Shown in pieces: positions 1 to 7,950 of a DNA stretch of 21,999 bases; positions within the stretch are counted from its first letter, which is position 1, and each line of letters starts with the position of its first letter. The stretch is taken from assembly GCA_023391155.1 (NCBI GenBank), contig JAEWBM010000019.1, positions 1 through 21,999 of the forward strand, in the 5' to 3' direction. The notes beneath the pieces are model-generated. The model saw nothing but the letters and a program-made list of their open reading frames with translations, ran no database searches and was not told where the DNA came from. The translations under genes and the position numbers were made by a program. Origin of the DNA: Acidobacteriota bacterium (GTDB taxonomy: Bacteria; Acidobacteriota; Blastocatellia; Pyrinomonadales; Pyrinomonadaceae).

Positions 1-114
1 TTCCCGTGGCAGCTTATCTTCCCGGGCGTGACAATGGCGTTGACGCTCTTCTCACTTAACTTTTTAGGCGACGGCCTTCGCGACGCCCTCGACCCGCAAA
101 CGCGGAAGTTCTGA
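1..114 (+). CDS. Peptide ABC transporter permease, C-terminal tail (partial)
   Basis: The window opens inside a reading frame that runs to a TGA at 112-114 and encodes the last 37 residues of a protein. The end, with LNFLGDGLRDALDP followed by a basic tail, is the typical C-terminus of the inner-membrane permease of oligopeptide/dipeptide ABC transporters (OppC/DppC family, BPD_transp_1). The hydrophobic stretch before it fits the last membrane segment. The stop lies 6 bases before the ATG of the first ATPase gene, which fits one transport operon. The start and most of the gene lie outside the window. Family assignment is fairly secure; substrate is not known. Confidence 0.8.
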   Translation, partial: FPWQLIFPGVTMALTLFSLNFLGDGLRDALDPQTRKF

Positions 115-120
115 TAATTG

Positions 121-1161
121 ATGAACAACAACGGCACAATACTCTCGGTCAACGACCTGAGAACCTATTTTCAAACCGAGGACGGCGTCGTCAAGGCGGT
201 GGACGGCATCACGTTTACACTTGAAAAGGGCGAAACGCTCGGCATCGTGGGCGAATCCGGCTCGGGCAAATCGGTTACGATTCTTTCGGTGATGCGTCTC
301 ATACCCGAACCTCCGGGCAAGATAGTCGGGGGAGACATCGTTTTCGACGGCATCGACGTTCGGGGGCTTTCGATCGACGAGGTCCGGAAGATACGCGGGA
401 AGCGGATGGCGATGATCTTTCAGGACCCGATGACCTCCCTTAACCCGTTTCTGAAGATCTCAACGCAATTGATGGAGGTGACCCAGCTCCATCTCGGCCA
501 TACGAAGGAGCAGGCGTATAAGCACGCGATCAAGATGCTCGAGACCGTCGGCATACCCGACGCTGAGAAACGCGTGGTCGGCTATCCGCACGAATTTTCG
601 GGCGGTATGCGACAGCGTGTGATGATCGCTATGGCGCTGAGCTGCGATCCGGAATTGTTGATCGCGGATGAGCCGACCACGGCACTGGACGTCACGATCC
701 AGGCCCAGATACTTGAGCTGATCAAAGACCTGAAATCGCGGATGGGAACGAGCGTTATTCTGATCACGCACGACCTTGGCGTGGTTGCGGGAATGACGGA
801 CAAGATCATTGTGATGTACGCCGGCAAGGTGTTTGAACAGGCTCCGACAGGGGAACTCTTCAAAACGCCGGCAAACCCGTACACGAAAGGCTTGCTCAGA
901 AGCGTCCCCGACCCGGCTCACGAGCAGGGAAAGGAACTTTACCAGATTCCCGGCTTGCCGCCGGATGTCGCGCATCTGCCGCCGGGGTGCCCCTTCGCAG
1001 AACGCTGCGAACGGGCAGAGGACATCTGCCGCCGCGAGTTTCCGCCCTTTGTGCAGATCAATGCCGATCACCACTCGCTGTGCCATTTTGCGGACGAGGT
1101 GTATGCGGAATCTGTTCGCGAGGCTCAAGGCTCGACAGCCGACCCGGGAGAGATCAAATGA
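121..1161 (+). CDS. oppD: Oligopeptide/dipeptide ABC transporter ATPase, OppD/DppD type
   Basis: This is a cytoplasmic ATPase that energises peptide uptake together with the permease upstream and the second ATPase downstream. The 346-residue protein has Walker A GESGSGKS (about residues 44-51), Q-loop (Q101), ABC signature SGGMRQR (160-166), Walker B LLIADE (179-184) and the switch histidine of THDLG (H217). The C-terminal oligopeptide-transporter extension carries four cysteines (C290, C296, C303, C321) in the CPF..RC.....C...C arrangement typical of DppD/OppD; in some relatives this region has been reported to bind an Fe-S cluster. I chose ATG 121 over the TTG at 118, which would only add one residue. 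The gene ends in an ATGA overlap with the next gene, so translation is probably coupled. The substrate (oligopeptide, dipeptide or other) cannot be told from sequence. Confidence 0.9.
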   Translation: MNNNGTILSVNDLRTYFQTEDGVVKAVDGITFTLEKGETLGIVGESGSGKSVTILSVMRLIPEPPGKIVGGDIVFDGIDVRGLSIDEVRKIRGKRMAMIFQDPMTSLNPFLKISTQLMEVTQLHLGHTKEQAYKHAIKMLETVGIPDAEKRVVGYPHEFSGGMRQRVMIAMALSCDPELLIADEPTTALDVTIQAQILELIKDLKSRMGTSVILITHDLGVVAGMTDKIIVMYAGKVFEQAPTGELFKTPANPYTKGLLRSVPDPAHEQGKELYQIPGLPPDVAHLPPGCPFAERCERAEDICRREFPPFVQINADHHSLCHFADEVYAESVREAQGSTADPGEIK

Positions 1162-2207
1162 AAGAGAACGGTAACGGAAACAATTTGATATCGCTCGAGG
1201 AACTGCAGGTTTACTACCGGCTCGGGGGAGGACTCTTTTCAAAGGAGCGCGTCGTAAAGGCCGTGGACGGGGTCACCCTCGAGATCGAGAAGGGCGAAAC
1301 GCTCGGGCTCGTCGGCGAATCGGGCTGCGGCAAGTCCACACTCGGCAAGGCGATCTTAAGGCTTACTGAACCGACGGACGGAAAGGTCATCTATGACGGC
1401 CAGGACCTCGCACATCTTTCGCAGAACGAAATGCGCGATAAACGGCGAAAGCTGCAGATGATCTTTCAGGATCCCTACGCTTCGCTCAATCCTCGGATGA
1501 ACGTGGGACAGATCATCGGCGAGCCGATCCGCACGTTCGGCCTGGCTAACGGTAAATCGGTGGATGAGCGTGTAGGCGATCTGATGGAAACGGTCGGCCT
1601 CAGCCGCCGCTTCATCAAGCGTTACCCGCATGAGTTCTCCGGAGGCCAGCGACAACGTATCGGCATTGCACGAGCGCTAGCGGTCGACCCCGAGTTCATC
1701 GTCGCCGACGAGCCCATTTCCGCACTCGACGTCTCTATTCAGGCCCAGATAATGAACCTGATGGAGCGGCTGCAGTCGGAAAAGAATCTTACCTATCTCT
1801 TTATTTCCCATGACCTTAGGGCCGTACGGCACCTGTCGGACCGGGTCGCGGTGATGTATTTGGGTAAGATCGTCGAGCTTGCTCCCGGTAAATTTATTTA
1901 TGGCGACCCGCTGATGCCGTACACGCGGGCTCTAATCTCCGCTGTGCCCGTTCCCGATCCCGAGATCGAGGCAAAACGCGAGCGGATAATCTTACAGGGG
2001 GACGTCCCGTCGCCGATCGATCCGCCTACCGGCTGCCATTTCCATACGCGATGTCCCTATGCGATCGAGGAATGCAAGAGGCTCGAGCCGCAGCTCGTTG
2101 AGATCAAGCCGGCGCACCGTGCCGCCTGTATCCGCATCAATCCGGAGAACCCGGATATCGAGGCGAATGCCGAGGCTGGGCTTGGAGCCATCGGTGCAGG
2201 AGAGTGA
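1158..2207 (+). CDS. oppF: Oligopeptide/dipeptide ABC transporter ATPase, OppF/DppF type
   Basis: This is the second ATPase of the transporter. ATG 1158-1160 overlaps the TGA of the upstream gene by four bases and has a good ribosome-binding site (GGGAGAG about 6 bases upstream). The open frame extends further 5' but that part lies inside oppD and is not credible as coding. The 349-residue product has Walker A GESGCGKS (53-60), the ABC signature SGGQRQR, Walker B IVADE, a D-loop SALD and the switch histidine in SHDLR. The C-terminal oligopeptide-transporter domain includes a cysteine-rich segment (TGCHFHTRCPYA...EC...C). It closes the operon; a hairpin terminator follows. OppF and DppF cannot be separated by reading alone. 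Confidence 0.9.
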   Translation: MKENGNGNNLISLEELQVYYRLGGGLFSKERVVKAVDGVTLEIEKGETLGLVGESGCGKSTLGKAILRLTEPTDGKVIYDGQDLAHLSQNEMRDKRRKLQMIFQDPYASLNPRMNVGQIIGEPIRTFGLANGKSVDERVGDLMETVGLSRRFIKRYPHEFSGGQRQRIGIARALAVDPEFIVADEPISALDVSIQAQIMNLMERLQSEKNLTYLFISHDLRAVRHLSDRVAVMYLGKIVELAPGKFIYGDPLMPYTRALISAVPVPDPEIEAKRERIILQGDVPSPIDPPTGCHFHTRCPYAIEECKRLEPQLVEIKPAHRAACIRINPENPDIEANAEAGLGAIGAGE

Positions 2208-2222
2208 ACAGCAGAAAATAAA

Positions 2223-2248
2223 AGAGGCCCGCTAATTAACGGGCCTCT
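2223..2248. terminator. Bidirectional hairpin terminator between convergent genes
   Basis: A perfect 9-bp stem, AGAGGCCCG (2223-2231) and CGGGCCTCT (2240-2248), has an 8-base AT-rich loop. Read on the minus strand the stem is followed by TTTTATTTTC, a good T-tract 30 bases after the stop of the minus-strand gene. On the plus strand the T-tract is poor (CTCGTTTC), yet it lies 15 bases after the OppF stop. It probably serves both. Confidence 0.8.
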
Positions 2249-2277
2249 CTCGTTTCAAACGGGTCGAAGATGAATTA

Positions 2278-2850
2278 TTAAAAACCCGTTCGAGCTGTGG
2301 AACTCTTATCGGTTCCTTCGTTGTTTGCCGCGTCGCGAAGAGCCTTCACCTTATCGTGAGCCTCCTGCACGCCCGCGTACTGTTTCTCCACCGTCTGGCG
2401 GATATAATCCGGAAGTGCAAGAGCGAGTGCATCCTTGTAAGCGTTCTTCGCTGAATCTTCACCGCGTTCGGCTTCATTTAGAATCGCTCCATCGTCCTGG
2501 CCGGTAACGGCCGATTTGATGTTGATCCATCCACGATGAATAGTGCCTGCGATGCTTCCCGTATTTTCCGGGTCGCCGCCGAGGGTCTGGACCAGGCTTT
2601 GCAGGTCGCCGACATAGCCGGCCCGCTGCTGCGAATATTCATAAAAGAGCGACTTAAGGTCTGAGCGTTCAACGCCCTCGGCCGCTTCCTTAAAGCCCTC
2701 CTGACCATCTCGGCACGTTTCGATCAAACCGTTAAGGGTCGAGATCATCTCATCATTGGTCGGTGCCTCAGCCGTCTCGTTCACTCGCGGGTTGTCCCCG
2801 AGTGTAGTTCCGGGATCCGGATTCGGCGGGTTATATGTTTCGTTTGTCAT
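2278..2850 (-). CDS. PA2169-family four-helix-bundle protein (DUF2383, ferritin-like)
   Basis: The 190-residue protein has a proline/asparagine-rich N-terminal tail of about 30 residues, then a helical region beginning MISTLNGLIETCRDG with the acidic/aromatic helix pattern of the PA2169/DUF2383 family (ferritin-like four-helix bundles, biochemical role not established). The segment with LKSLFYEYSQQRAGYVGDLQ, then a GG break, a GWINIKSAVTG turn and a helix rich in E and D fits the family core (about 33-145). The rest is a predicted helical C-terminus ending in a short charged tail. There is no signal peptide. The start is set by a very strong ribosome-binding site (AGGAGGT). Relatives are often found with general stress genes. 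The gene stands alone, convergent to the transporter operon and divergent from the signalling cluster. Confidence 0.75.
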   Translation of the reverse strand: MTNETYNPPNPDPGTTLGDNPRVNETAEAPTNDEMISTLNGLIETCRDGQEGFKEAAEGVERSDLKSLFYEYSQQRAGYVGDLQSLVQTLGGDPENTGSIAGTIHRGWINIKSAVTGQDDGAILNEAERGEDSAKNAYKDALALALPDYIRQTVEKQYAGVQEAHDKVKALRDAANNEGTDKSSTARTGF

Positions 2851-2858
2851 AAAAAGTT

Positions 2859-2865
2859 ACCTCCT
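2859..2865 (-). promoter_or_regulatory. Strong ribosome-binding site of the PA2169-family gene
   Basis: AGGAGGT on the minus strand lies 8 bases before the ATG that ends at 2850. It is close to a perfect Shine-Dalgarno and fixes the start. It suggests high translation, as often seen for stress-related helical-bundle proteins. Confidence 0.75.
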
Positions 2866-3143
2866 TGTTGGCCGCGGCCCATTCGGACCGCCAGTTACAT
2901 TGGATGTACAAACAATCGGCGTGCCACTGGCGAAATACGGAAAATACAGGGCGAGGCCGTGGTATTTTGCACAGACGGCGCAATCAATCCGAACAACTGT
3001 GCATTGATGCGGTGCAGGCCGGTCGGGAAAGTGCCCTCGCCGCCCTTCGCCCGATATCTCTAGAGGGATCAAGAATTAACTGCAGATTTTTCTTGAAATC
3101 ACCTGAAGATTAGGTGTATTAAGGAAGTAAGCAAAATGCAGGT
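2866..3143. other. Divergent intergenic region
   Basis: About 280 bases lie between the minus-strand PA2169-type gene and the plus-strand diguanylate cyclase gene. I see no convincing ORF and no known riboswitch motif. The right end holds a candidate promoter and small inverted repeats (separate entry). The left part must carry the promoter of the PA2169-type gene, but I could not pick convincing -35/-10 boxes there. Confidence 0.5.
3085..3122 (+). promoter_or_regulatory. Candidate promoter with nested inverted repeats upstream of the signalling cluster
   Basis: TTGAAA (3093-3098), an 18-base spacer and TATTAA (3117-3122) make a moderate sigma70-like promoter. Two short inverted repeats overlap it: GATTT/AAATC (3085-3089, 3096-3100) and CACCT/AGGTG (3100-3104, 3112-3116). 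Either could be an operator half-site pair. A start point about 7 bases after TATTAA would leave a 5' leader of only about 15 bases before ATG 3144 and would exclude the AAGGAAG at 3121-3127, so the assignment is tentative. Confidence 0.35.
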
Positions 3144-5333
3144 ATGCCCACAACGGAGCTCGAATTGCGCCGCGGTGGTCATGCGTCCACAATTATGGGA
3201 GCTGACCAGACGGAAAACGAAAAGCTTTTAGAACGCCTTGCCGCAGAGAGCGGCGCGGCGATCGCCGTTCTGGACGCAGCGGGCTCTGAGGTCTCACTAT
3301 CCAACAATAATTCGATCTGCCGCGCGTTATACCCCTCGGCGGAATTCGGCCCTCGGTGTGCCGAATTCTGCGGAAGGGCGTTTGAAGTCACCCATTCGAC
3401 GGGTGAGCCCTTCGATTATGAATGCCACGCCGGCTTGCGATGCAGGGCGGTCCCGGTCAGCGAGGACGAATATCCGCTGGTCGCGATCATCGGCCGGGCT
3501 TTCACCAAGGCTGAGGCCTATCGCGTCGCCACCGAAAAGGCGATAACGGGTGAGTGGTCACATTTTCCACCCTCGGAACTGTTCGAGAATGTCTTGATGA
3601 TCTCGTCAACAGAACCGATCGAGCGTGTTGCACAAGAGTTTGCAAAATATCGGCCCCCCGTTCCGCAAGACCTCTTGGAGCTGCCGGATGTCGGTTCCGA
3701 GGATGTAGGTCACGGCATGCCGCATGGCGATCCGGAACGGGCCACTACTGCCCAAAATACTGCCGCGGCGGCTGTCCGGGAGAGGTTGCCCGAGCCTGCA
3801 GCGGAGCCCTCATCTGTTCCCTTCGACAACGCGAAACAATTTATCAGTGAAGCGGATGAGGCATCGGCATGGCGGTCGCTTTTCGGCTCGCTGCTTGACG
3901 TGGAATACGCAACGGCATGTGAGATGGTGCTCGAGTTCGTCACGGAACATTACGGGCCCGAAGCGTTAATGTGGCTGGAGCGGCGAGGCAGTGCATTTAC
4001 AAAGGTTGCGGCGACGGGGGCTCTGAAAGAGAAGCCCATCCATATCAATATTTTGCCTGAGAACTCCCGTCTCGCCGAGGCGGCCGAGCATCACGACCCG
4101 ATCGTTCTCTTGGAACGGAAGCGGCCGGAGGGGCAGCCCGCGCGGTTTAAGCTGCTCGTTTATCCGGTGAAGGTCGGCAGCGAGGTGCGTGGCGCGATAG
4201 CGGTTCAGTCGCCGATCGACGACCGTGCACCGTATGCAGCGGTCGGCCGTCTTGCCCGTGCGGTTGCTCCGCAGATCGAGATACTCCGGCTGCGGCAAGA
4301 GGTTTCGAAACGAGATCGATTGACGACCGGCGTTCGAAAGTTCAACGAAAGCCTGCAGACCATCGACCACGAGGATTTCTGGATGCAGGTGGCCCGTGCC
4401 TCGGCTGAACTATTACGTGCCGAGAGGGTGTCATTGCTCGTACCGGAAGATGCTTCGGGACGCCTTGCCGCAAAGGCCGCGATCGGCAGCCATATCGACA
4501 TCAATCAGACGGTCGATGTGGGCGGGCGCATTGCACGCCGGACCCTCGAATCGGGCCGGTATGTAATGGCCGACGATCCCGGGAGGGCGGGCCTCGAAGA
4601 AGCTTCGGGCGAGAGGCATTACAAAACGTCGTCGTTTATCAGCTATCCGCTCACCATCGGCGATCGTCGCCTGGCGGTAATGAACTTTACAGACCGTGCC
4701 GACGGTGAGGCTTTCACTGAGAGAGATGTCGAATTGCTGAATACGATCGCACCGCAGATCGCAGTCGCAATAGACCGGGGTGAATTAAAGGTCCGTGCCG
4801 GGGAACTGGAGAAGCGGTCGATCACCGATTCGCTGACCGGGCTGCTCAATCGCGGATATATCGAAGAACGCCTTGTTGAAGAGATGAACCGGGCGAGCCG
4901 GCATTTTTGGTTCCCGATGGCGCTGCTCATGATCGACGTCGATAATTTCAAATCTTATAACGACACCTATGGCCACACCGCCGGAGATGTCGCTCTTCGC
5001 CTGGTGGCAAACGTCTTGAAGGAGACGCTCCGGGCCGCGGATGTAGCCGCACGATACGGCGGAGAAGAATTCGCAGTATTGCTCCCGCAAACCGGCCTTG
5101 AAGAGGCCGCAACTATCGCCGAACGCATCAGGATGCGTGTTGAACGCACTGACTTTCCCAAACGGCGAGTGACCATTTCGATCGGTATTGCCGGCTATTC
5201 GTCGGAATTTGTCGAGCCCAAAGATTGGATCACCGCGGCCGACATGGCGCTTTATGAAGCGAAGGACCACGGCAGGAACCAGGTCAGGACGTATGAAGAC
5301 CTGGGACGTTCCTTCCGTGAAAAGATCCACTAA
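3144..5333 (+). CDS. PocR-GAF-GAF-GGDEF diguanylate cyclase
   Basis: This is a soluble enzyme predicted to make c-di-GMP from two GTP. Domains in order over 729 residues: a PocR-type sensory domain (about 25-175) with conserved cysteines C72, C76, C94 and the CHAGL motif; two GAF-like domains (about 240-390 and 400-550); and a GGDEF domain (about 560-725) with an intact active site GGEEF (639-643). An RxxD inhibitory site (RAAD, 630-633) sits exactly five residues upstream of it, so product feedback inhibition is likely. PocR domains bind small organic ligands or metal-linked ligands in known regulators; the ligand here is unknown. The start is uncertain: ATG 3144 has no close ribosome-binding site, TTG 3165 has GGAG six bases upstream, and ATG 3195 begins just before the PocR domain. 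The TAA overlaps the next ATG by one base (TAATG), so it is coupled to the kinase gene. Confidence 0.88.
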   Translation: MPTTELELRRGGHASTIMGADQTENEKLLERLAAESGAAIAVLDAAGSEVSLSNNNSICRALYPSAEFGPRCAEFCGRAFEVTHSTGEPFDYECHAGLRCRAVPVSEDEYPLVAIIGRAFTKAEAYRVATEKAITGEWSHFPPSELFENVLMISSTEPIERVAQEFAKYRPPVPQDLLELPDVGSEDVGHGMPHGDPERATTAQNTAAAAVRERLPEPAAEPSSVPFDNAKQFISEADEASAWRSLFGSLLDVEYATACEMVLEFVTEHYGPEALMWLERRGSAFTKVAATGALKEKPIHINILPENSRLAEAAEHHDPIVLLERKRPEGQPARFKLLVYPVKVGSEVRGAIAVQSPIDDRAPYAAVGRLARAVAPQIEILRLRQEVSKRDRLTTGVRKFNESLQTIDHEDFWMQVARASAELLRAERVSLLVPEDASGRLAAKAAIGSHIDINQTVDVGGRIARRTLESGRYVMADDPGRAGLEEASGERHYKTSSFISYPLTIGDRRLAVMNFTDRADGEAFTERDVELLNTIAPQIAVAIDRGELKVRAGELEKRSITDSLTGLLNRGYIEERLVEEMNRASRHFWFPMALLMIDVDNFKSYNDTYGHTAGDVALRLVANVLKETLRAADVAARYGGEEFAVLLPQTGLEEAATIAERIRMRVERTDFPKRRVTISIGIAGYSSEFVEPKDWITAADMALYEAKDHGRNQVRTYEDLGRSFREKIH

Positions 5334-7519
5334 TGAACGCCTCACAACATATCAAAATACTGGCCCGCAGGCCGGGCGATGAGTTTATCGGCAGAGAAAA
5401 TGCCCTCGCCGAACTGCGTGAGCATCTGGAAGGATCTGGGCAGGCCTCGGGGCTATACCTCGGCGCGATGCCGGGATGCGGGACGACGGAGCTATTGCTT
5501 CAAGCCTACGACGATTGCTTTCGCCGCTCGGGCGGGGCTGTACCCGTGTATTTTGCTTTTAACGGCGAATCTCCCGTAGCCGCGGCGCGCCGGTTCGCCG
5601 TTGAGATGTTGACCCAGATGGTCGCCTATCGGCTTCGCGACCCGCTCATAATCCACTCGGTTCCCGGATTCAGTGAACTATCGAGGCTGGCACCGGCGGC
5701 CGATATCGGCCTCGTGGACGAGCTGATCGGATTGGCTGAGCGGACCGTTTCTGCCGGCGATGAGGCTTCGTATATTCGGGCGTGTTTTAGTGCACCGCTG
5801 CGTGCGGCTGCACGGGGTGTCAGAACGAATCTATTTATCGATGACCTGCATCTGATCTCGGAGCCTTCCGAGGCGCCGAACATGGCGGCTTTGGTCATTG
5901 AAACACTCGAAAAGACCGGTGCTCGGTACGTCGCAGCGGGACGGCGACGCTTTCACCCCGCCACGGATGCCGCGGTGACCCGGGAGCTCGACCCGCTTGA
6001 GGCGGCCGATCTGGCGGCGATATTCAGGTTGGCGGCAAGCGCATCCGAGATCAGCGATCCGGTCGCCGACCTTGCCGCACTTCGCAGCGGAGGCGATGTT
6101 GCATCGCTGTTCTCGCTCGGAGCCGGCGTGAAAGGCGGCGAGCCGATCGATAGCTTCCGGTCCTTCGAGATGCTGTACACCCAGGCGATCTTCGGCGGGA
6201 AGCTGGCCTCGGGGTTTGACCGGCTGCTGCGAAACATCTGCCGCTCTGCAGAGGTCGAGGCCGGTGTTATCCGGCTGTTGGAGGAACTCGGCACGCTCGA
6301 AGGTTCCGGGGTCGAGATAGCCGCCTGGCGGCAGAAACTCGGTATCGATCCGTCGGAATTGAGCGATATGATCACTCGCCTCAATGAGGAAGAGTTGATC
6401 CGCTTGGCGGGCGACCGAATCGAGGGGATGCCCGAGAACCGAATATTCAACGATTACATTAAGGTTCGCTATCGCCTGAGCAGCGGCCGTGAAACGCGTG
6501 CGGCCGTCTTCGCAGAGACGTTGGCATCACGGATCAAGAAAGCGCCCGCTGAGATGGCAACGCACTATCGTGAGCGTTCGCTGGTCGGGCTGCGGGATCT
6601 GATGTCGTCTTTCAATGGTAATTCGGTTCCGGCCGCCCTGATCGATTACACGCGCTTTAAGGCAAAGTACAAGGGCCTAAGCGATGCCGAGATAATCGAA
6701 CGGCTGGGCGCGGACGACGAGCTTATCGCACTGCCGCAGATCATCTTTTCTGCACACACCGAAACTTTCTACCGCGCCATCAGTTTGATCACTGAGCGAG
6801 AGAGGTCTGCCATCGCCGTCGGCTTTGAACAGGGCGATCTCGGCGGTGAGAACCGAACCGCGTGGATCGCGGCCGAGATCGAATCAAAGCTCGAGGTCTC
6901 AGCCGAGACGGCGGGCGGCTGGTGCGATCGGTTAGAGATGGCGGCGGCGGTCAGCGACTTTACGAATTACCGTATTTGGCTCGTCTCGCCGGAAGGCTTT
7001 AACGAAGATGCACTCCGGCTGATGTCTCAGCGTGGCGCTTTTGGATCGAGCCGACGCCAGGCAGAGCTTCTCTCACGCGAACTTTCTGCGAAGGCAGAAC
7101 GCGGGGAGACGGCGACGAAACCGGAAGCCGGCATTGAGGAATACGAGATCGTTATCCCAATGGGCGGCGAGGCTGAAATGGTGGCGGCCCACACCGTCGA
7201 GGACATCGCTCGCCGACACGATATTTCGCCAAAGGCGATCAATCAGATAAAGACCGCGCTCGTCGAGGCATGCATAAACGCGACCGAGCACAGCCTCAGC
7301 CCCGACCGCCGGATCCACCAACGTTTTGTCGTGCGGCCGGGCAGCATCACGATCACGGTGTCGAACCGCGGCATCCGCCTCACGGATAAGCCCCAGCAGA
7401 TGGAACCCGACGAGGGCCGCCGCGGCTGGGGGCTGAAACTGATGCGCAACCTTATGGACGACGTTCGGATCGAGGCCGTTGATGACGGCACACGCATCTC
7501 GATGACCAAACATTTCTAG
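5333..7519 (+). CDS. P-loop-like (AAA/STAND-like) protein fused to anti-sigma kinase (HATPase) domain
   Basis: The 728-residue cytoplasmic protein has two clear ends. The N-terminal part (about 15-260) looks like an AAA/STAND NTPase: FIGREN at the start, a P-loop-like AMPGCGTT (45-52) and a Walker B LFIDD (167-171). The P-loop lysine is replaced by threonine (T51), so nucleotide hydrolysis there is doubtful. The middle (about 290-580) is helical and unassigned; its first part could be winged-helix. The C-terminal about 140 residues match RsbW/SpoIIAB-type serine kinases of the GHKL fold: N-box ALVEACINATEHS (E645, N649), a SITITVSNRG strand and a G-box GRRGWGLKLM. Family knowledge says such domains bind a sigma factor and phosphorylate a STAS antagonist; a STAS gene follows. 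No sigma-factor gene is visible in the window. The start overlaps the cyclase stop by one base. Confidence 0.8.
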   Translation: MNASQHIKILARRPGDEFIGRENALAELREHLEGSGQASGLYLGAMPGCGTTELLLQAYDDCFRRSGGAVPVYFAFNGESPVAAARRFAVEMLTQMVAYRLRDPLIIHSVPGFSELSRLAPAADIGLVDELIGLAERTVSAGDEASYIRACFSAPLRAAARGVRTNLFIDDLHLISEPSEAPNMAALVIETLEKTGARYVAAGRRRFHPATDAAVTRELDPLEAADLAAIFRLAASASEISDPVADLAALRSGGDVASLFSLGAGVKGGEPIDSFRSFEMLYTQAIFGGKLASGFDRLLRNICRSAEVEAGVIRLLEELGTLEGSGVEIAAWRQKLGIDPSELSDMITRLNEEELIRLAGDRIEGMPENRIFNDYIKVRYRLSSGRETRAAVFAETLASRIKKAPAEMATHYRERSLVGLRDLMSSFNGNSVPAALIDYTRFKAKYKGLSDAEIIERLGADDELIALPQIIFSAHTETFYRAISLITERERSAIAVGFEQGDLGGENRTAWIAAEIESKLEVSAETAGGWCDRLEMAAAVSDFTNYRIWLVSPEGFNEDALRLMSQRGAFGSSRRQAELLSRELSAKAERGETATKPEAGIEEYEIVIPMGGEAEMVAAHTVEDIARRHDISPKAINQIKTALVEACINATEHSLSPDRRIHQRFVVRPGSITITVSNRGIRLTDKPQQMEPDEGRRGWGLKLMRNLMDDVRIEAVDDGTRISMTKHF

Positions 7520-7549
7520 GCCGGCCGGCCCGGGGGTGAAAGATTTTTA

Positions 7550-7578
7550 TTGTCATAACCGGCGGCTTGTGATAGAAA
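7550..7578 (+). promoter_or_regulatory. Candidate sigma70-type promoter for STAS/HD-GYP pair
   Basis: TTGTCA (7550-7555) and TAGAAA (7573-7578) with a 17-base spacer lie in the 110-base gap before the STAS gene, matching the consensus at 5/6 and 4/6 positions. This suggests the STAS/HD-GYP pair can be expressed separately from the upstream cyclase/kinase pair, although read-through is also possible because I see no convincing terminator in the gap. Confidence 0.45.
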
Positions 7579-7629
7579 TTAACCTAGATCACTGTCCATC
7601 AAACCATAAAATAAGGATAAGAATAAAAG

Positions 7630-7950
7630 ATGACCGAATCGGAGACGGTAGGGTTCGTCCGTGCCGAAGGTGAGACAACCGTCGTTTTTGCCGGCGATTA
7701 TCTCAACAAGCTTGCGGGCGAATCGATAGAACGGGAGTGCCGGGAACGTATTGAATCGGGCTGCCGCGAAATAATTGTTAACTTTTCCAATACGGAAATA
7801 GTAAACTCTATCGGAATATCGATCCTCCTGGGTGTCATCGATTCCGCATCCGGCGTGGGTGCCAAGGTCGTCTTTTCAGAATTGAACCCCCACACTGTCG
7901 AGCTTTTCGAAATGCTCGGCATAACCAAGCACGTAGATATACGCAAATAG
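7630..7950 (+). CDS. STAS-domain anti-sigma factor antagonist (RsbV/SpoIIAA-like)
   Basis: The 106-residue single STAS domain has the expected order: an N-terminal beta strand pair, a helix (KLAGESIERECRERIESG), a strand IIVNFSN and the phosphorylation loop IVNSIGISILL. S60 aligns with the Ser58 of SpoIIAA (DSSG), but the preceding Asp is Asn here (N59) and the second Ser is Ile. The C-terminus ELFEMLGITKHVDI is typical of anti-sigma antagonists. In known partner switches the antagonist is phosphorylated by the HATPase kinase and, when unphosphorylated, binds it to free the sigma factor; the C-terminal kinase domain of the gene upstream is the obvious partner. A ribosome-binding site (AAGGAT) lies 12 bases before the ATG. 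The TAG overlaps the GTG start of the next gene by one base. Confidence 0.87.
   Translation: MTESETVGFVRAEGETTVVFAGDYLNKLAGESIERECRERIESGCREIIVNFSNTEIVNSIGISILLGVIDSASGVGAKVVFSELNPHTVELFEMLGITKHVDIRK

Noticed and set aside
987..1157. N-terminal extension of the OppF-type ATPase
   Set aside because: The open frame upstream of ATG 1158 lies inside oppD in another frame; ATG 1158 has a good ribosome-binding site and gives the normal family length.
460..1242. 260-codon minus-strand ORF across the transporter ATPase genes
   Set aside because: It is antisense to well-supported ABC ATPase genes and has no recognisable domain; long antisense frames are common in GC-rich DNA.
7520..7549. GC-rich palindrome GGCCGGCCGGCC as a terminator after the kinase gene
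   Set aside because: The self-complementary run is too short to form a stem with a normal loop, and the T-rich stretch lies too far downstream.
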